Source: Beta vulgaris subsp. vulgaris
Taxonomy: Eukaryota > Streptophyta > Magnoliopsida > Caryophyllales > Amaranthaceae
Direction of reading: 5' to 3'
Assembly (NCBI RefSeq): GCF_026745355.1
Contig: NC_079206.1
Span: 2,473,800-2,537,799 of the forward strand
DNA length: 64,000 bases
Shown here: piece by piece, positions 31,897 through 42,936 of the stretch
Layout: the number at the start of each line of letters is the position of its first letter
Position numbering within the stretch: position 1 is the stretch's first letter
Position numbers and translations under genes: made by a program
Notes under the pieces: generated by a model
Database searches by the model: none
What the model was told of the DNA's origin: nothing
Seen by the model: only the letters and a program-made list of their open reading frames with translations

Positions 31897-32878
31897 CAAT
31901 CTTCAGTTCTACTAGAATTAGCAGTGAAATGCTCTTTAGTGTGCTGACTGCAGTAGAGTGCCTTGGATGATAGAGGTTGGTCCAATTTTTGCTATCCATT
32001 TCTACATGGCATGACCAGTCTCTCTCTTCCCCTTTTTGTAGTTAAACTATATTGCCATAGGCATGCTGCTTAGTGACACTGCCCTTTTGTTTATCGTCAT
32101 ATGTTTCTGCAATTTAATTACGGTGATCACTGCTAGTTTTTGTTGTTTATGTAACTTGTAAGAATATTACAATTGTATAATGGTTTGAACTCCCTGGATT
32201 ACTTGGCAACCCTTTTTGGCAGTAATCGCCACTTAACATGTGATTATAGGGGTTAGCATCATGATTAACTATTAAACTGTTGTCTCAAGGTGTAGCTAGA
32301 CATAGAGTTATCATATTGTAGATTGCTTTTGGTTCCTTTTGAGTCTCCATTTGAATTTTGAGTTATCATATGGTAGAAATGCGAGCTCAAATAAGCATGT
32401 CAAAAGAGCTGATTTTCCAATTCTCAGAGACCTTCCCCCTCTTAATTTTTTTATAGCCCGGGGGGGGGGGGTGGGTCTTGACCACAGTTGAGAAGATAAT
32501 ATTTGTAGTAATCTATGGCACTGTGAATACGGCAGCCAAGTCACATCACTATTGTTCACAAATATCAAAATGGCCACAACTTAAAGTATTTAGAAACTGG
32601 AGACAGTAAAGTAATAGAAAAGCGCCATCACAAATATCAAAACAGGCCCTTATTGCTGGAATGTATTATGCTAACAGCAAGTCAGCAACCCCGAATAGCA
32701 GCTGCAAACTGCTAATTTTTCAAGTGATTGAAGATAGAGGAAAGATACTATTAAATTCTGAAGCCTCGCTACTCTGAACTCGAGTAAGAGTACACCGTTC
32801 ATATTTTCTTATGTCTTGTTTTATCTGTGTCCTTGTTGATTTTGCAGTAGCCTCTCAATTATACGTAGTTCTGGTCTT
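31897..32878. other. 3' UTR of the hydrolase gene, then the spacer to the convergent gene at 32879
   Basis: The sequence after the stop is T-rich and may hold the polyadenylation region. It includes a G-run of 10 at 32461. No other gene recognised. Confidence 0.45.
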
Positions 32879-33810
32879 TTAAGAGTGTCTTTTGTCCTTC
32901 TGCAAGATGTGAAAAAGAAGTATTAGTTTGTGCATTGATTGGATAATCCAAGCTGATCACATAATCTTTTAGGGGGAAAATTTTCTCTCTTTCTTTATTG
33001 TGTTGGAGACTTGGAGCAAAACAAGGGGTAGACAAGACATGAAGTTGCATAAGAGGAGTTTTGCTTTCATGTTCTCTCTGGCATGTATTTCTGCTGGCAA
33101 TATCTAGAAGATTTTTGAAAATCATGCTGCTCCTAGTTTGGAAGTTAGAGCAAAATACAGATAGGAATTTCTTTCGTTTGAATGCGTACCTTTTTTATCA
33201 CAGATGCGTCATCTTCACTGTCACTCCCGCTGCTACTGCTGTTATCTTTACACTTGCCATCCTTAGCCTTCTTCATCATCATGATCTTCTCCTTCCAGTG
33301 ATCTGCCATGCTCGAAAAGCAATGGTTGTTGGTTGGTTCATCCTTGTGTTCTTTCTTGACCAATGTGTTGCATGCAGTAGTTGTGTTGCTTTTTGCATGG
33401 TGTTCCTTCTTTTCTTTCTTTATCTCTGCACCAGCAGGTTTCTTAGAATCCTTTGATTGAAAATTTGCTGTATGCTGCTTTTCCTCTTTCTTCAGCTCTG
33501 CACAAGTAGTATGTTTGGCATCCTTATGGATTGTACTTGCGTGTTCTTTCTTCTTTGTCACTGCGTGTGCATCAGATTTCATGTCTTTGACAGAGATGGT
33601 GTTAGCATTTTCTTTCTTCTGTAAATCATTACACGCTGGCTTTGTGTCCTTGGATGCTGGACAATGGCATGTAGTACAGTGTTTGGCCACTGCTTGGTGT
33701 TCCTGTTGTTTTTGCCCAAACACCCTGTTTCCCCAAGCGGTCACTTCTGATATCTTCTGACTGAATTTGTGTTCTTCATTTGTGGGTTTTTGCAGTTTAG
33801 TTGAGGCCAT
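32879..33810 (-). CDS. Lys/His/Glu-rich protein with an acidic Ser/Asp segment, 2 exons, 213 aa
   Basis: Exon 1 runs 33810 to 33190 and exon 2 32899 to 32879, with a GT-AG phase-0 intron of 290 bases. The protein starts MASTKLQKPTNEEHKFSQ. It has a small Cys/His patch (KHCTTCHCPASKD), several degenerate K-E-H-rich repeats (KKEHASTIHKDAK, KKEEKQHTANFQSKDSK), then DGKCKDNSSSSGSDSEDDAS and a basic end KKKDKRHS. The K-rich plus Ser/Asp-rich layout recalls SK-type, His-rich dehydrins, but I see no true K-segment, so this is only a resemblance. Predicted to be disordered, hydrophilic and possibly metal binding. Gene layout and strand match its cluster neighbours. Confidence 0.7.
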
Positions 33811-33910
33811 TTTATTGAGAAAAACTGTTACTTCTTTTGCGAAGGTTTTTATTTTTGAAAGATGAGATTTTTCTTTTAATTTGATGCTGATGAGGCAACT
33901 GCAGCAGAAA

Positions 33911-33917
33911 ATTTATA
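33911..33917 (-). promoter_or_regulatory. TATA box of the 33.8-kb gene
   Basis: CTATAAAT on the minus strand about 101 bases before the ATG, the spacing seen in the other cluster genes. Confidence 0.6.
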
Positions 33918-35430
33918 GAAGCTACAGAGTAGTAAGATTCTTTCTCTTGCACTGCAATCCTTCAAATGTAATGTCTTTAATATATCATATAAAAGCACAA
34001 GTGGTGCATAATAACTGCCAGAGAATGGGAAATAGGAATATATCAGCTTGGACGGTCGAGACTCGAGATAAAAAGTATGAGCATCCATATTGGAGAATAG
34101 CTGAAAAATTGGGAAAGAAGAATAGGAAGATTTAAAGTTGATGTACATCAACATCGACATAATCTCAATACTGGTAAAGGTTGTGTCCAATTGACCTTTA
34201 TCTGAGAAGTGATATGCAAACAAGTGTTATTTGTTTAAACAAAAAATACACAGGCTTAATGAGTTGCGTGCTTTAATTTAGTTTGTCACCCATAAGTCAG
34301 AAAAGATTGTACAAAAATAACATTTAGGCTTCGTTTTTAACAAGAACTCAGGAACCACACACATTTTTCCTCAGGGATATATATGATCTAACTGTTACAG
34401 TATTTGTTTTCGAGGGGAGTTACAGTATTTGTTTTCGAGGGGAGTTACAGTATTTGTTAGTATGATGTTTTAATTCCTGGTCTGAGAAATGGATTAGAGA
34501 AAATATGACTTGTATAAATTTCTTGAATGAATGAAAATGCATGTGAAAGATGTATACTTTTCAACATTATACAAGAATCAATATAGTATGCATGTAATGA
34601 CTAAAAATGGCTCTTTACATTTTCATTCTCCCACCCCCTTTTACAGAAGGATGCGAGGCGATGGGATTGAGAATCACAGAGTTACAGATCTATGCTTTTA
34701 GCAGCATTACTTAACCTATGGGTTATGTTTTCACTTAATATGTGTAACAGCCGATCTTTAGTGTACTACTTGAAACTCCAGCACTGAAGCTGCAACTGCA
34801 AGTAGTGGTGTGTTTGAGGTTTGTTCTGATTTCACAGCTTCAGTTAATTTTTTTTCTTTCTAAAACCAACTTTTTTGCCCTTTTCCCTGGAAGAAGAGAA
34901 GGGGGGGGGGGGGGAATTGGAGGGCTGTGAATAGAACCACTTAAACTCATTAATCTATATAATTGCTCTTTGGAAAAAAGGTACTACTCATTACTCTATG
35001 TTATCTATTAGAGGTTAATCTAGAAAAATCTAGATGGGTAATGAAAAATATAGTGTATGTAGTCTAGAAAAATCTTGCACTAAGTGGAAAAATCAAGTGC
35101 TGATATATTTAGAAAAAACAAAGATATGTGATGTAGAGATATGAAATACTATACAAGTGTAGAGAGCTAGTCAAGTATGTGCATGTATTTCAAAAGGTGA
35201 GCTAATCAAGAGAAATCCAACGAATTCTACCAAGGTTACGGCTTATGGGTGTAGTAAGAAATATGAGTTCTCCCAAAAGCAAGTAAGAATGAGAGACATG
35301 AGCTCTCACATATATGTACAATCTTGTGAATGTAATCAATCAATAAATGAAATGAAGTCTTGTTGCATAATGCTCGGGTCCACTGAACTTCTGTGTGCAC
35401 GCCTAGCTAAATTTCTATCATTACCTTAAG
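33918..35430. other. Upstream flank and intergenic DNA with a short tandem repeat
   Basis: No further gene seen. Contains the 25-bp tandem repeat at 34394 and a G-run of about 14 near 34901. Confidence 0.45.
34394..34459 (+). repeat. Tandem repeat, 25 bp x 2.6
   Basis: Units starting GTTACAGTATTTGTTTTCGA at 34394, 34419 and 34444 (last one partial). Confidence 0.9.
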
Positions 35431-36545
35431 TTCTGCTTCTGTAGTTTGTATTATTTTGTGCGGCTGCTTAGATTTGTCTTCATAATCTTTGAGTCTGAAA
35501 GCAAGCTCGGCCCAGCTGTGTGATCTCTTATCTGATGGAGACGCCATGAGAGGTGTTTGAAACCCGGGGGGGGGGGTTCGATTCTGCGATATTTTTCAAG
35601 GTAAAAATAAAGGGGAGAAATGGTCATAATACATTCCGTAACCATTACAATTTGTTGGTAGATAGTGATAAATGGTATTTATGATTTTTTGGCTTTTGAA
35701 AGTGATGTTTATTAAATCTTGTGTCCAATTTCTATGTTTCACTTATTATGGAACGGAGGAAGTATATATATTTTACTTGTACCATGTTGATTTTTTGTAC
35801 TATTCACATAATCCATGTTGACCGGATTATTTTTTCACTAATATATAAAAAAATGTTAGAATGTAAAATATATTATTGGAATTTTTCTCAATGTATTATT
35901 TCAGAATACCATTTTTTTATGATTTTTTTTATAACTAATATAATAAGTAGTTGAAAATATTAATGTTCAAAATAGTGCATAGACAAAACTTGATAATCAT
36001 AACAGTACAACTAAAAACTATGGAGAACATAACTACTCAATTGTGATAGATAATAATGATCAAAGTTTTGCTCGCAAAGTTGATTGTGAAAGTAGAAGTA
36101 AAAAAGGATCAAGTGAGTATTATATTTTCTGTAATGACCTGATGGTTAGGCAAACTTTCCAATTCTTAAAGATCCTTGGAAATTAAATACATCTCAGTGT
36201 TCGAGTGGAATGATGAACATTGATTAATCTGGCAAACTCTAGAGTCTAGAATCTAGATACTGATGCCAAATATTCAAATGGTCTGATGATTGTCTTAGTT
36301 TTTGCTTCCATGGTAATTTATGCTTAGAAAATTCTGCAAGAGTTTTTAACAGCAGTACACAGCATAGTAGCAAAAAGCGTTTCATTCATAAGCAAAACAA
36401 GTAGTACAATTAGCAAGGCAGCCATTCTTGCATAGCCTTATAGGAGGCATTATTTGTGGGATAATATAATACTTAAAATATAGTTCGATGTTTATCAGCA
36501 GCATCTGAAACTCTGATCTTGGGCTGTTACCTGAGTTCTGCTTGT

Positions 36546-37096
36546 TTAGCACTTCTGCAATGACCAGAAACAAGAATAAGTATATACTATGTTATTCTAT
36601 TAGTAATCAAGGTTAAGATATTTAAATTGTTTTTGGGACAAGAAGTGGATTAAAAACTTGCCTTTGCGCAATGTCCATGGCCAGAGTTGTGGTGGGCTGA
36701 GCCATGGCTGGCATGGCCAGAGTTCTGGTTGCATGAGCCATGGCTGGCATGGCCAGAGTTCTGGTGGCATGAGCCATGGTTGGCATGGCCAGAGTTCTGG
36801 TGGCCTGAGCTGGCATGGCCAGAGTTCTGGTGGCATGAGCCATGGTTAGCATGGCCAGAGTTCTGGTGGCCTGAGCTGGCATGGACAGAGTTCTGGTGGC
36901 ATGAGCCATGGCTGGCATTGCCTGAGCCATGGTTGGCATGGCCAGAGTTGTGGTTGCCTGAGCCATGGTTGGCATGGCCAGAGTTTTGGTGGCATGAGCC
37001 ATGACCAGCATGGCCAGAGTTTTGGTGGCCCGATCCATGGCTACCATGGCTGTTGTTGCATTCTTTTTTCTCAGCTTCACACTTGTACATCTGCAT
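36546..37096 (-). CDS. His/Gly/Ser/Asn repeat protein H2, 2 exons, 147 aa
   Basis: Exon 1 is 37096 to 36662 and exon 2 36554 to 36546, encoding 147 residues. It starts MQMYKCEAEKKECNNSHGS and ends GHGHCAKKC. The repeats mix the 12-residue unit (GHASHGSCHQNS) with shortened ones (GHASSGHQNS), showing unit loss relative to H1. The intron (36661-36555) again has a GC donor (AAAG|GCAAGT) and CAG acceptor. This is the paralogue of H1 within block Y2 and probably the source of H1. No signal peptide or known domain; metal binding is inferred only from His/Cys content. Confidence 0.7.
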
Positions 37097-37201
37097 GATG
37101 GCGGTGAATTTGTTGCTGTCGGGTACTCGGGTTTTTAGTGCAAAGGAAGGTTTTGTTGCTGTGTTTGGAGCTTGATGATCAAAGTGAGTTACTAAGAAGC
37201 C

Positions 37202-37208
37202 TTATATA
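37202..37208 (-). promoter_or_regulatory. TATA box of H2
   Basis: TATATAA on the minus strand about 106 bases upstream of the ATG, in the conserved TATATAAGGC context. Confidence 0.65.
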
Positions 37209-37902
37209 GCAATTCAAAGAATATTTTTCTTTCCCTCCCCATAAACTTATTCTTTGAAAGGGCTGTGTGCTTGCATTTATTCACATTTAAATCTACTTTC
37301 TTTAAGTGGGCATTGATACTAGCAAATGGCTCCATTTTCTAATTGATTTTTGTTCTACAATATCCTTTTCTCGACATAATTGAGAGTTAGAGGATGGGCA
37401 TTGCTGCATTGGAAGGCGCCAAGACTGGTTTCTTCTGAAAACAAGCTCTGAATTGAGTGAATTTCTAATAGTGGGTGGTGCATCCAGATTTATGTGGCTA
37501 ACTATTATGCATTTTGGATTTTTTCTCTTTTAACGGCCGTTCTGGAACTGATGTATTGCTCTTTCATATTATCATACAGCCCATGACATGCAGTGGTGGC
37601 TGGTGCAGTTCAGCAAATATTCGCCCACTTGATTTCTGATGCATCAGGTCCTTAATTTTATTGCATTTGTTCCCTTTGACAAAGCCACAAAGGTAATTAA
37701 GGCATCATATTTCCCCATGAGGAGGATAATATATACTATAATAAAATTTGAGATTCTTCACTAAATGGTGCAACTTCTCAAAGTGGAATATAGCATGCGT
37801 TTTTCTAATACAATTTGCATACTCAATATCAGCAATTGCATAAATTTTCAATCTTCATACAGCTCAGTATCTGATATTCTTTTTCAAGAAGAAATGACAT
37901 GC

Positions 37903-38236
37903 ATTTTTTTTGGGTAAAATGTGAGATTTTATTACCAAAAACAAGCCAAAGCCACAAAAACATAATACAAACTAGTGAACTACCAGCTACTGTTGTACAA
38001 ACCACTACAGAGCCAACAATTAAAACATCAAACTAATTACTATCAACAGCTAACTCATGTAGCCATCTCCTATCCTCCCCTCCCCATTCATCATTTAATG
38101 TAGCTTTTGTTCTACAGCAAATTTAAGCTTTTATTTTCCTAAACACTTTCTCAGGCCTAGGAACAACATCATTCCATAGCACATTGTTTTTAGCCTTCAA
38201 GTCCCTAATATATATACACTATGCACTTTGTCTTCG
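37903..38236 (-). pseudogene. LINE 3' end (copy in block Y2, internally deleted)
   Basis: Same remnant as 30039-30485, but the stretch encoding the KKMRGLGVRDCQRWN region is deleted. The poly(A) side (T-run near 37904) is kept. Confidence 0.7.
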
Positions 38237-38447
38237 ATGCAACAGGAGGAGGTTTTGTTATAACTACAAAAAAGCTTTGCATATTTGTGTAATATGCATT
38301 AAGTATTTAAGTGCTCGTATATGTTTTTGTGAAACAAAAAATCTGTTGGTAAGTTAAGTCCTTGCATATGGTGATTTTTAAATTATTTTATCAATTCATA
38401 TAGGTATTATGAATCAAAGTAAGTCACTGCAATTACTAGATACATGT

Positions 38448-38659
38448 AAGGATAGGAGTTAGTTCAAGTGGGTAGAGCGCTCCTCTTGGCCCCTGAGGTT
38501 AGGGGTTCAATCCTTACCCCCAACATTATATTAGGGTATTTTCTTAGCATGCTATGCATGCCTTACCAGCCAATGTGTTGGTCTTTCCTACAGGCTAGTA
38601 GCCTGGTAAGGGTTAGTCCTTGGGCTGACTTAATTTCCTAATAAAAAAATAAATAAAAA
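38448..38659 (+). mobile_element. tRNA-derived SINE (212 bp)
   Basis: A box TAGTTCAAGTGGGTAGAG and B box GGGGTTCAATCCTTAC lie in the head. The body ends GGGCTGACTTAATTT with an A-rich tail. Flanked by a 16-bp target duplication, ATTACTAGATACATGT (38432-38447) versus ATTATTAGATACATGT (38660-38675). The same family, inverted, is at 47995-48156. Block Y1 lacks it, so it inserted after the Y duplication or only in this copy. Confidence 0.9.
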
Positions 38660-38842
38660 ATTATTAGATACATGTTTAACATGTAGAGATATGTGGAGGT
38701 TTCTAACATAACTATGTAGTATGTAAGTGCACTATTGCAGTAGTTCATATTATCTTGTATTCTTGTGCGGCTGCTTATGTGTCTTCAGAACCTTTTAAGC
38801 TCCTGAAAGCAAGCCCAATTGTGTGTCTGTCATCTGATAGTA

Positions 38843-39099
38843 CTCCCTCTGTTTCAAAAATGTTGCTATATTTTGATCGTTGGCACTATTCACTTGGTAA
38901 CTTTGACTGTCTTTTAGTTGATATACATAAGAAAAAACATAGTTATGTTGGATCTTATTTGATTTGTACCAATTTGTATTTTCCAAATATAGAATTTTTA
39001 TATTGTTTTCATATATGTAACTCAAGATATTGGTGTTTGAAGTTACATCTTGTAAACTGTGAAAAAACAAATGTAGCAACATTTTTGGGATGAAAGGAG
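38843..39099. mobile_element. Stowaway-type MITE (257 bp)
   Basis: Ends CTCCCTCTGTTTCAAAAATG and its inverse (CATTTTTGGGATGAAAGGAG), flanked by TA on both sides. Confidence 0.85.
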
Positions 39100-39573
39100 T
39101 ATATGTAACGCGTTTATATTGTACATCTTCTAGACAAAAGAACTCTGATAATGTAATGTTTCTCCACCTCGTATGTGTTTTTCTTCATTAGTTTCCATCA
39201 TTCATTTTTTTTTTTGTTGAAAATAGAACTTAGCATAGCATGTTACATATCAATAGTAAAGTTATTACAATCCGCAATGTATGACGACATCATTGATTAC
39301 TAATGGTAATAAACATAGAGAAAAGATATTGTATATAAAATTACTTTACCATGGACATCTTGTACCGCCATAAATTACCCCCCTACCGAACACTACAAAC
39401 TTTTTTTTAATGAAGTGCGCTCACTTGATAGATAAGGAAAATCCTCAAATGAGTCCGAAAATGAATACTATTATGTATCGAGATCAACTTGATCAAATTC
39501 TTTGTCTCTTTGTCTATTATGTTAATATCTTTATTATCTTATTTTGTTTGAAAACCAACTTAGTAGTTAGAGG

Positions 39574-40201
39574 CAGGGTGTTCATGGGTGGTTAATCGTC
39601 CCGAAACAACATTTCGGTTCGGTAATCGAGAGTTCTGGTTCGCTCTTTTTGCGAACCGTGACCGTTTAAACTGGTTACCGCATAATCGGTTAATCGTTTT
39701 TAGGTTAACCATTAATCGTTATTTAAGCTACACTATTATGTTTAACGTAATGTACAAATGTTTTTACTTTTATTTTTTGGTGCATATATTTTAATATTAT
39801 ATATACTTTAATATAAACTATATTATAAAGTGGATATAAATCTATTGGAAAACATAACTAACACTAAAAATTTACTCCATTTCCTAATTAAAATATTTTA
39901 TTAGTGCTAGAGTTTTCAAATAATCACATACTTGTTCTAATTATTGTAACTTAGTAACAAATATTAGAATTAATATAATTATTTGAAAAAGTTTTACAAT
40001 AATTAAATAGAGAAAAATATTTCGGTATTTTGGTTAACCGTTTATTCAAAAGTCATAATCGTAACGTCTAGCCGTTAATTTTATTGGTTTGGTAACTGTA
40101 CCATTAAATATTTTTTCATTAGTACGATTACCATCCATTTTGATCGATTATTCGATATTTCGGTACAGTTTTTCGGTTTTGTTTTTTTATGAACACCCCT
40201 A
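39574..40201. mobile_element. hAT-like non-autonomous element (628 bp)
   Basis: Ends CAGGGTGTTCATG and (inverted) TAGGGGTGTTCAT, with subterminal GGTTAACC/CGGTTAATCG-type motifs at both sides. Flanks GTTAGAGG and TTTAGACG (6/8 identical) fit an 8-bp hAT target duplication. No transposase frame. Confidence 0.7.
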
Positions 40202-40236
40202 TTTAGACGTTTGTCTTTAAGCGGTTGATTGATGTC

Positions 40237-40383
40237 TGGGTGATTGGGTGGCAATCTCAAATCTTCTCTTGTACTCCTAAGGAGTGATAAAACGCTGATC
40301 GCTGCCGCTATTTGGATGATTAGGTGTCAATCTCAAATCTTCTACTATACTCCCGAGGGGTGATAAAACGCTAATTGTTAGTG
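40237..40383 (+). repeat. Imperfect tandem repeat, about 75 bp x 2
   Basis: Both units contain CAATCTCAAATCTTCT and GTGATAAAACGCT in the same order (40251-40296 and 40328-40373). Confidence 0.75.
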
Positions 40384-41340
40384 GGCAACTTGCCCCTTAC
40401 CAAGGACAATATTGTCATTTCAACATATTTACATTACAAACACGAGTTGATCTAACAAAAACAAGGGTTTCAAACAGACAAACAAGAGTTAATTTAGTTT
40501 TAGTCAGTGTTTTAAACACACAAACATGTATTCTTATAAATAAGCAATTGTACTTTTTAGGGGAAAAGTTGAACGGAACATGCAAATCAATACAACTTTT
40601 TACTTTATGGGAGAAATCACATGTTTGCTTTTTTCACAAAAGATTGCCTTTTTATACTTTTGTTTAATCAAAAAGTTTTTTTAACAAAAAGGTAACGTTT
40701 TGAAAAAAATATTTAATAATTGTTGTTAGTGAGCAAGCTGCCCACTAACTATTAGGGTTTATTGCCCCTCCTGTACTCTGATTTTTTTTTTAGTTTACTC
40801 AATTTATTTTGGGGGATAATTAAGGAGGAAATTCAAAAGTATGAGAGAGAAAATGAAAACGTGGAGAGATAAAGTGATAAACTAAAGTGAGTGAAAATCT
40901 AAAAAATGAGATGACATATGAAAAAAGATGGAAAAGTAAATGGGACATTTACATGTTTCATACTTGTATTATCTAAAGCACAAAAATATAATCATGTGAA
41001 ATTTTGCTAGATTCATCTTAAAATCTCAATATCATTTATCATTAATTTTCTTAGACTCATTTAAAGATATTATTACTTAAATTTTTGCATTGACAACGTG
41101 CAGAGAGAAATGGTTGAACTAGAAAAATGAGGAATATATAAAAGAAATAGTTATTAAGCAATATACTAAAATGTTAGTGGATTCACCTCAATGTTTTTTT
41201 CTTTCATAATATCAACTTTTGATACTTCGTCCAATTTGTTCACTTGTATCATATCGAATTTTGCATTATTTACATTGACCATTAAAACAGTCCCACTTAT
41301 AAGTTATTTTTGAATAATCCAACCTTTTTTCGATTCATCT
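40384..41340. other. Intergenic, nothing recognised
   Basis: AT-rich, no gene. From 41340 on the sequence resembles the flank upstream of exon 2 of H2 (compare 36190), marking an older duplication. Confidence 0.45.
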
Positions 41341-41697
41341 CAATGTTCGAGTGAAATGATGAACATAGATAATATTGCAAACTCTAGTTAGTGATGCCGA
41401 TTATTTAAATGGTTTGATGATTGTCTTAGTTTTTGGCTCATTAGTATCCTTAAAAAAGTCTACAGCAGTGCACATCATAAACTGTTTCATTGATAACTCA
41501 TAAGCAAAACGAGCAGTACAATAAGGAAGCCATCCATTCTTGCATAACACGCACTATACCATATCCTATGAAATGGTGCGTAGCTATGGTAAAAGGTGGA
41601 CATTATTTGCGAAATATCATAATCTTATAAATATAGTTATAATTTTATCAGAAGCATCTGAACTTCGATCTTCGGCTGTTGCCTGAGTTCTGCTTGC

Positions 41698-42821
41698 TTA
41701 GCACCTCTGCAAGGACCAGAGACAATAGTAAGCATATCATGTTATTCTATTAGTAATCAAGGTAAGAATATTTCAATGTACTTCCTCCGTTTCTTTTTAT
41801 TTGCAACGGTTTGAGTTTTACACTATTCACCAACTCTACTTAGTTTATGTTTGGTGATTTATAGTTAAGGAAAAACATATTCATGTGTGATCTTGTCAAA
41901 TTCGTTGAATGTATATTTTTCGAATATATACTTTTTATAATTTTTATTTATCAGTAATTAAACTTATTGATGGTTGAGATTATGCACTGGCAAGCGTGGA
42001 AGTCAAACTGTTGCAAGTAAAAAAAAAACGGGAAGTATTTTTTTTAGACAAGTAGATAATTAAACACTTGCCTTTGCACAGTGTCCACTGTCACTGTCGC
42101 TGTCACTGCTGTCATCACTGCACTTGTAGTTCTTGGATGATTTCTTCTTGATCTTCATGTGTCCAGATTTGCAGTGCTCTTCCTTCTTCTCACTGACCTC
42201 ACAACTTACATGGTGTGAAGAGTGGTGGCTACCTCCATGATTTCCAGAGTTGTGGTGGATCAAGCCATGGCTCGCATGGCCAGAGTTCTGGTGACCCGAG
42301 CCATGGCTGGCATGACCATTGTGGCTTGAGGCATGTGCAGAGCTATGGTGGACCAAGCCATGGCTAGCATGACCATTGTGGCCTGAGGCATGGGCATGAC
42401 CATTGTGGCTTGAGGCATTGGCAGAGCTGTGGTGGACTAAACCATGGCTAGCATGGCCACCCGAGACATGGTTGGCACCCTTGTGGCACGAGACAGGGCT
42501 GGCATGGCTGTTGTGTCCCGAGACATGGCTGGCATGGCCATTGTGTCCTGAGACATGGCTGGCATGGCCGTTGTGTCCCGAGACATGGCTGGCATGACCG
42601 TTGTGTCCCGAGACATGGCTGGCATGGCCGTTGTGGCCCGAGACATGGCTGGCATGGCCGTTGTGTCCGGAGACATGGCTAGCATGGCTGTTGTGGCCTG
42701 ATTGGCCACCTACACAGCCAGCTGATTTGTGTGCATCATGCTTGTAGTCAGATGAGTAGGAACCCTGAGAACCCCCGTTGTTGCATTGTATTTTCTCAGC
42801 TTCACACCTGTACATCTGCAT
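41698..42821 (-). CDS. His/Gly/Ser/Asn repeat protein H3, 2 exons, 252 aa
   Basis: Exon 1 is 42821 to 42072 and exon 2 41706 to 41698, giving 252 residues. It starts MQMYRCEAEKIQCNNGGSQ like H1 and H2. Then come about seven 10-residue repeats SGHNGHASHV, further His-rich repeats (GHASHGLVHHSSAHASSHN), a charged part (CEVSEKKEEHCKSGHMKIKK) and an acidic Ser/Asp run (CSDDSSDSDSDS) before GHCAKRC. The Ser/Asp run plus Lys cluster links it to the 33-kb gene. The intron (42071-41707) has a GC donor (AAAG|GCAAGT), and a Stowaway MITE fills most of it. Likely disordered and metal binding by composition; no family name known to me. Confidence 0.75.
41781..42035. mobile_element. Stowaway-type MITE inside the H3 intron
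   Basis: Ends CTTCCTCCGTTTC and (inverted) CTTCCCG; TA on both sides. Removing the 255 bp and one TA leaves a 108-base intron, the same size as in H1 (105) and H2 (107). Confidence 0.8.
42481..42690 (-). repeat. 30-bp tandem repeat, 7 units, coding in H3
   Basis: AGACATGGCT or a near variant recurs every 30 bases from 42491 to 42671; the unit encodes GHNGHASHVS. Confidence 0.9.
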
Positions 42822-42928
42822 GATTGTGGTGAAGGGGATGTTGCTGGGGACTCGGGTTTTAAGTGCAAAGGAAGGTTGTGTATTGCTGTGTTTGGAGCTT
42901 GATGATTAAAGGGAGTTACCAAGAAGCC

Positions 42929-42935
42929 TTATATA
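42929..42935 (-). promoter_or_regulatory. TATA box of H3
   Basis: TATATAA on the minus strand about 108 bases upstream of the ATG, same context as H1 and H2. Confidence 0.65.
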
Positions 42936-42936
42936 G

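Larger units (their letters stand above)
35577..38447. repeat. Duplicated block Y, copy 2 (donor-like copy within the cluster)
   Basis: It matches 28131-30694 in two stretches, separated by unrelated sequence (35673-36299 here). Adjacent DNA at 35437-35537 and 38740-38840 is itself related (both contain GTGCGGCTGCTTA and CTGAAAGCAAGC), suggesting that this unit too arose by tandem duplication. Confidence 0.8.

Noticed and set aside
36622..37080. Minus-strand Ala/Met/Thr repeat frame (TLAMPAMAHAT type) over the H2 array
   Set aside because: Alternative frame of the repeat; the frame with MQMYKCEAEK and GHCAK ends is conserved in three genes.
28131..38447. Inverted or CRISPR-like repeat arrays
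   Set aside because: Repeats are direct duplicated blocks and coding minisatellites in a plant genome; no repeat-spacer pattern exists.
38448..38659. tRNA gene candidates (also 15453-15640, 17926-18059, 20291-20416, 47995-48156)
   Set aside because: A and B boxes are present, but no cloverleaf completes; tails and target duplications show SINEs.
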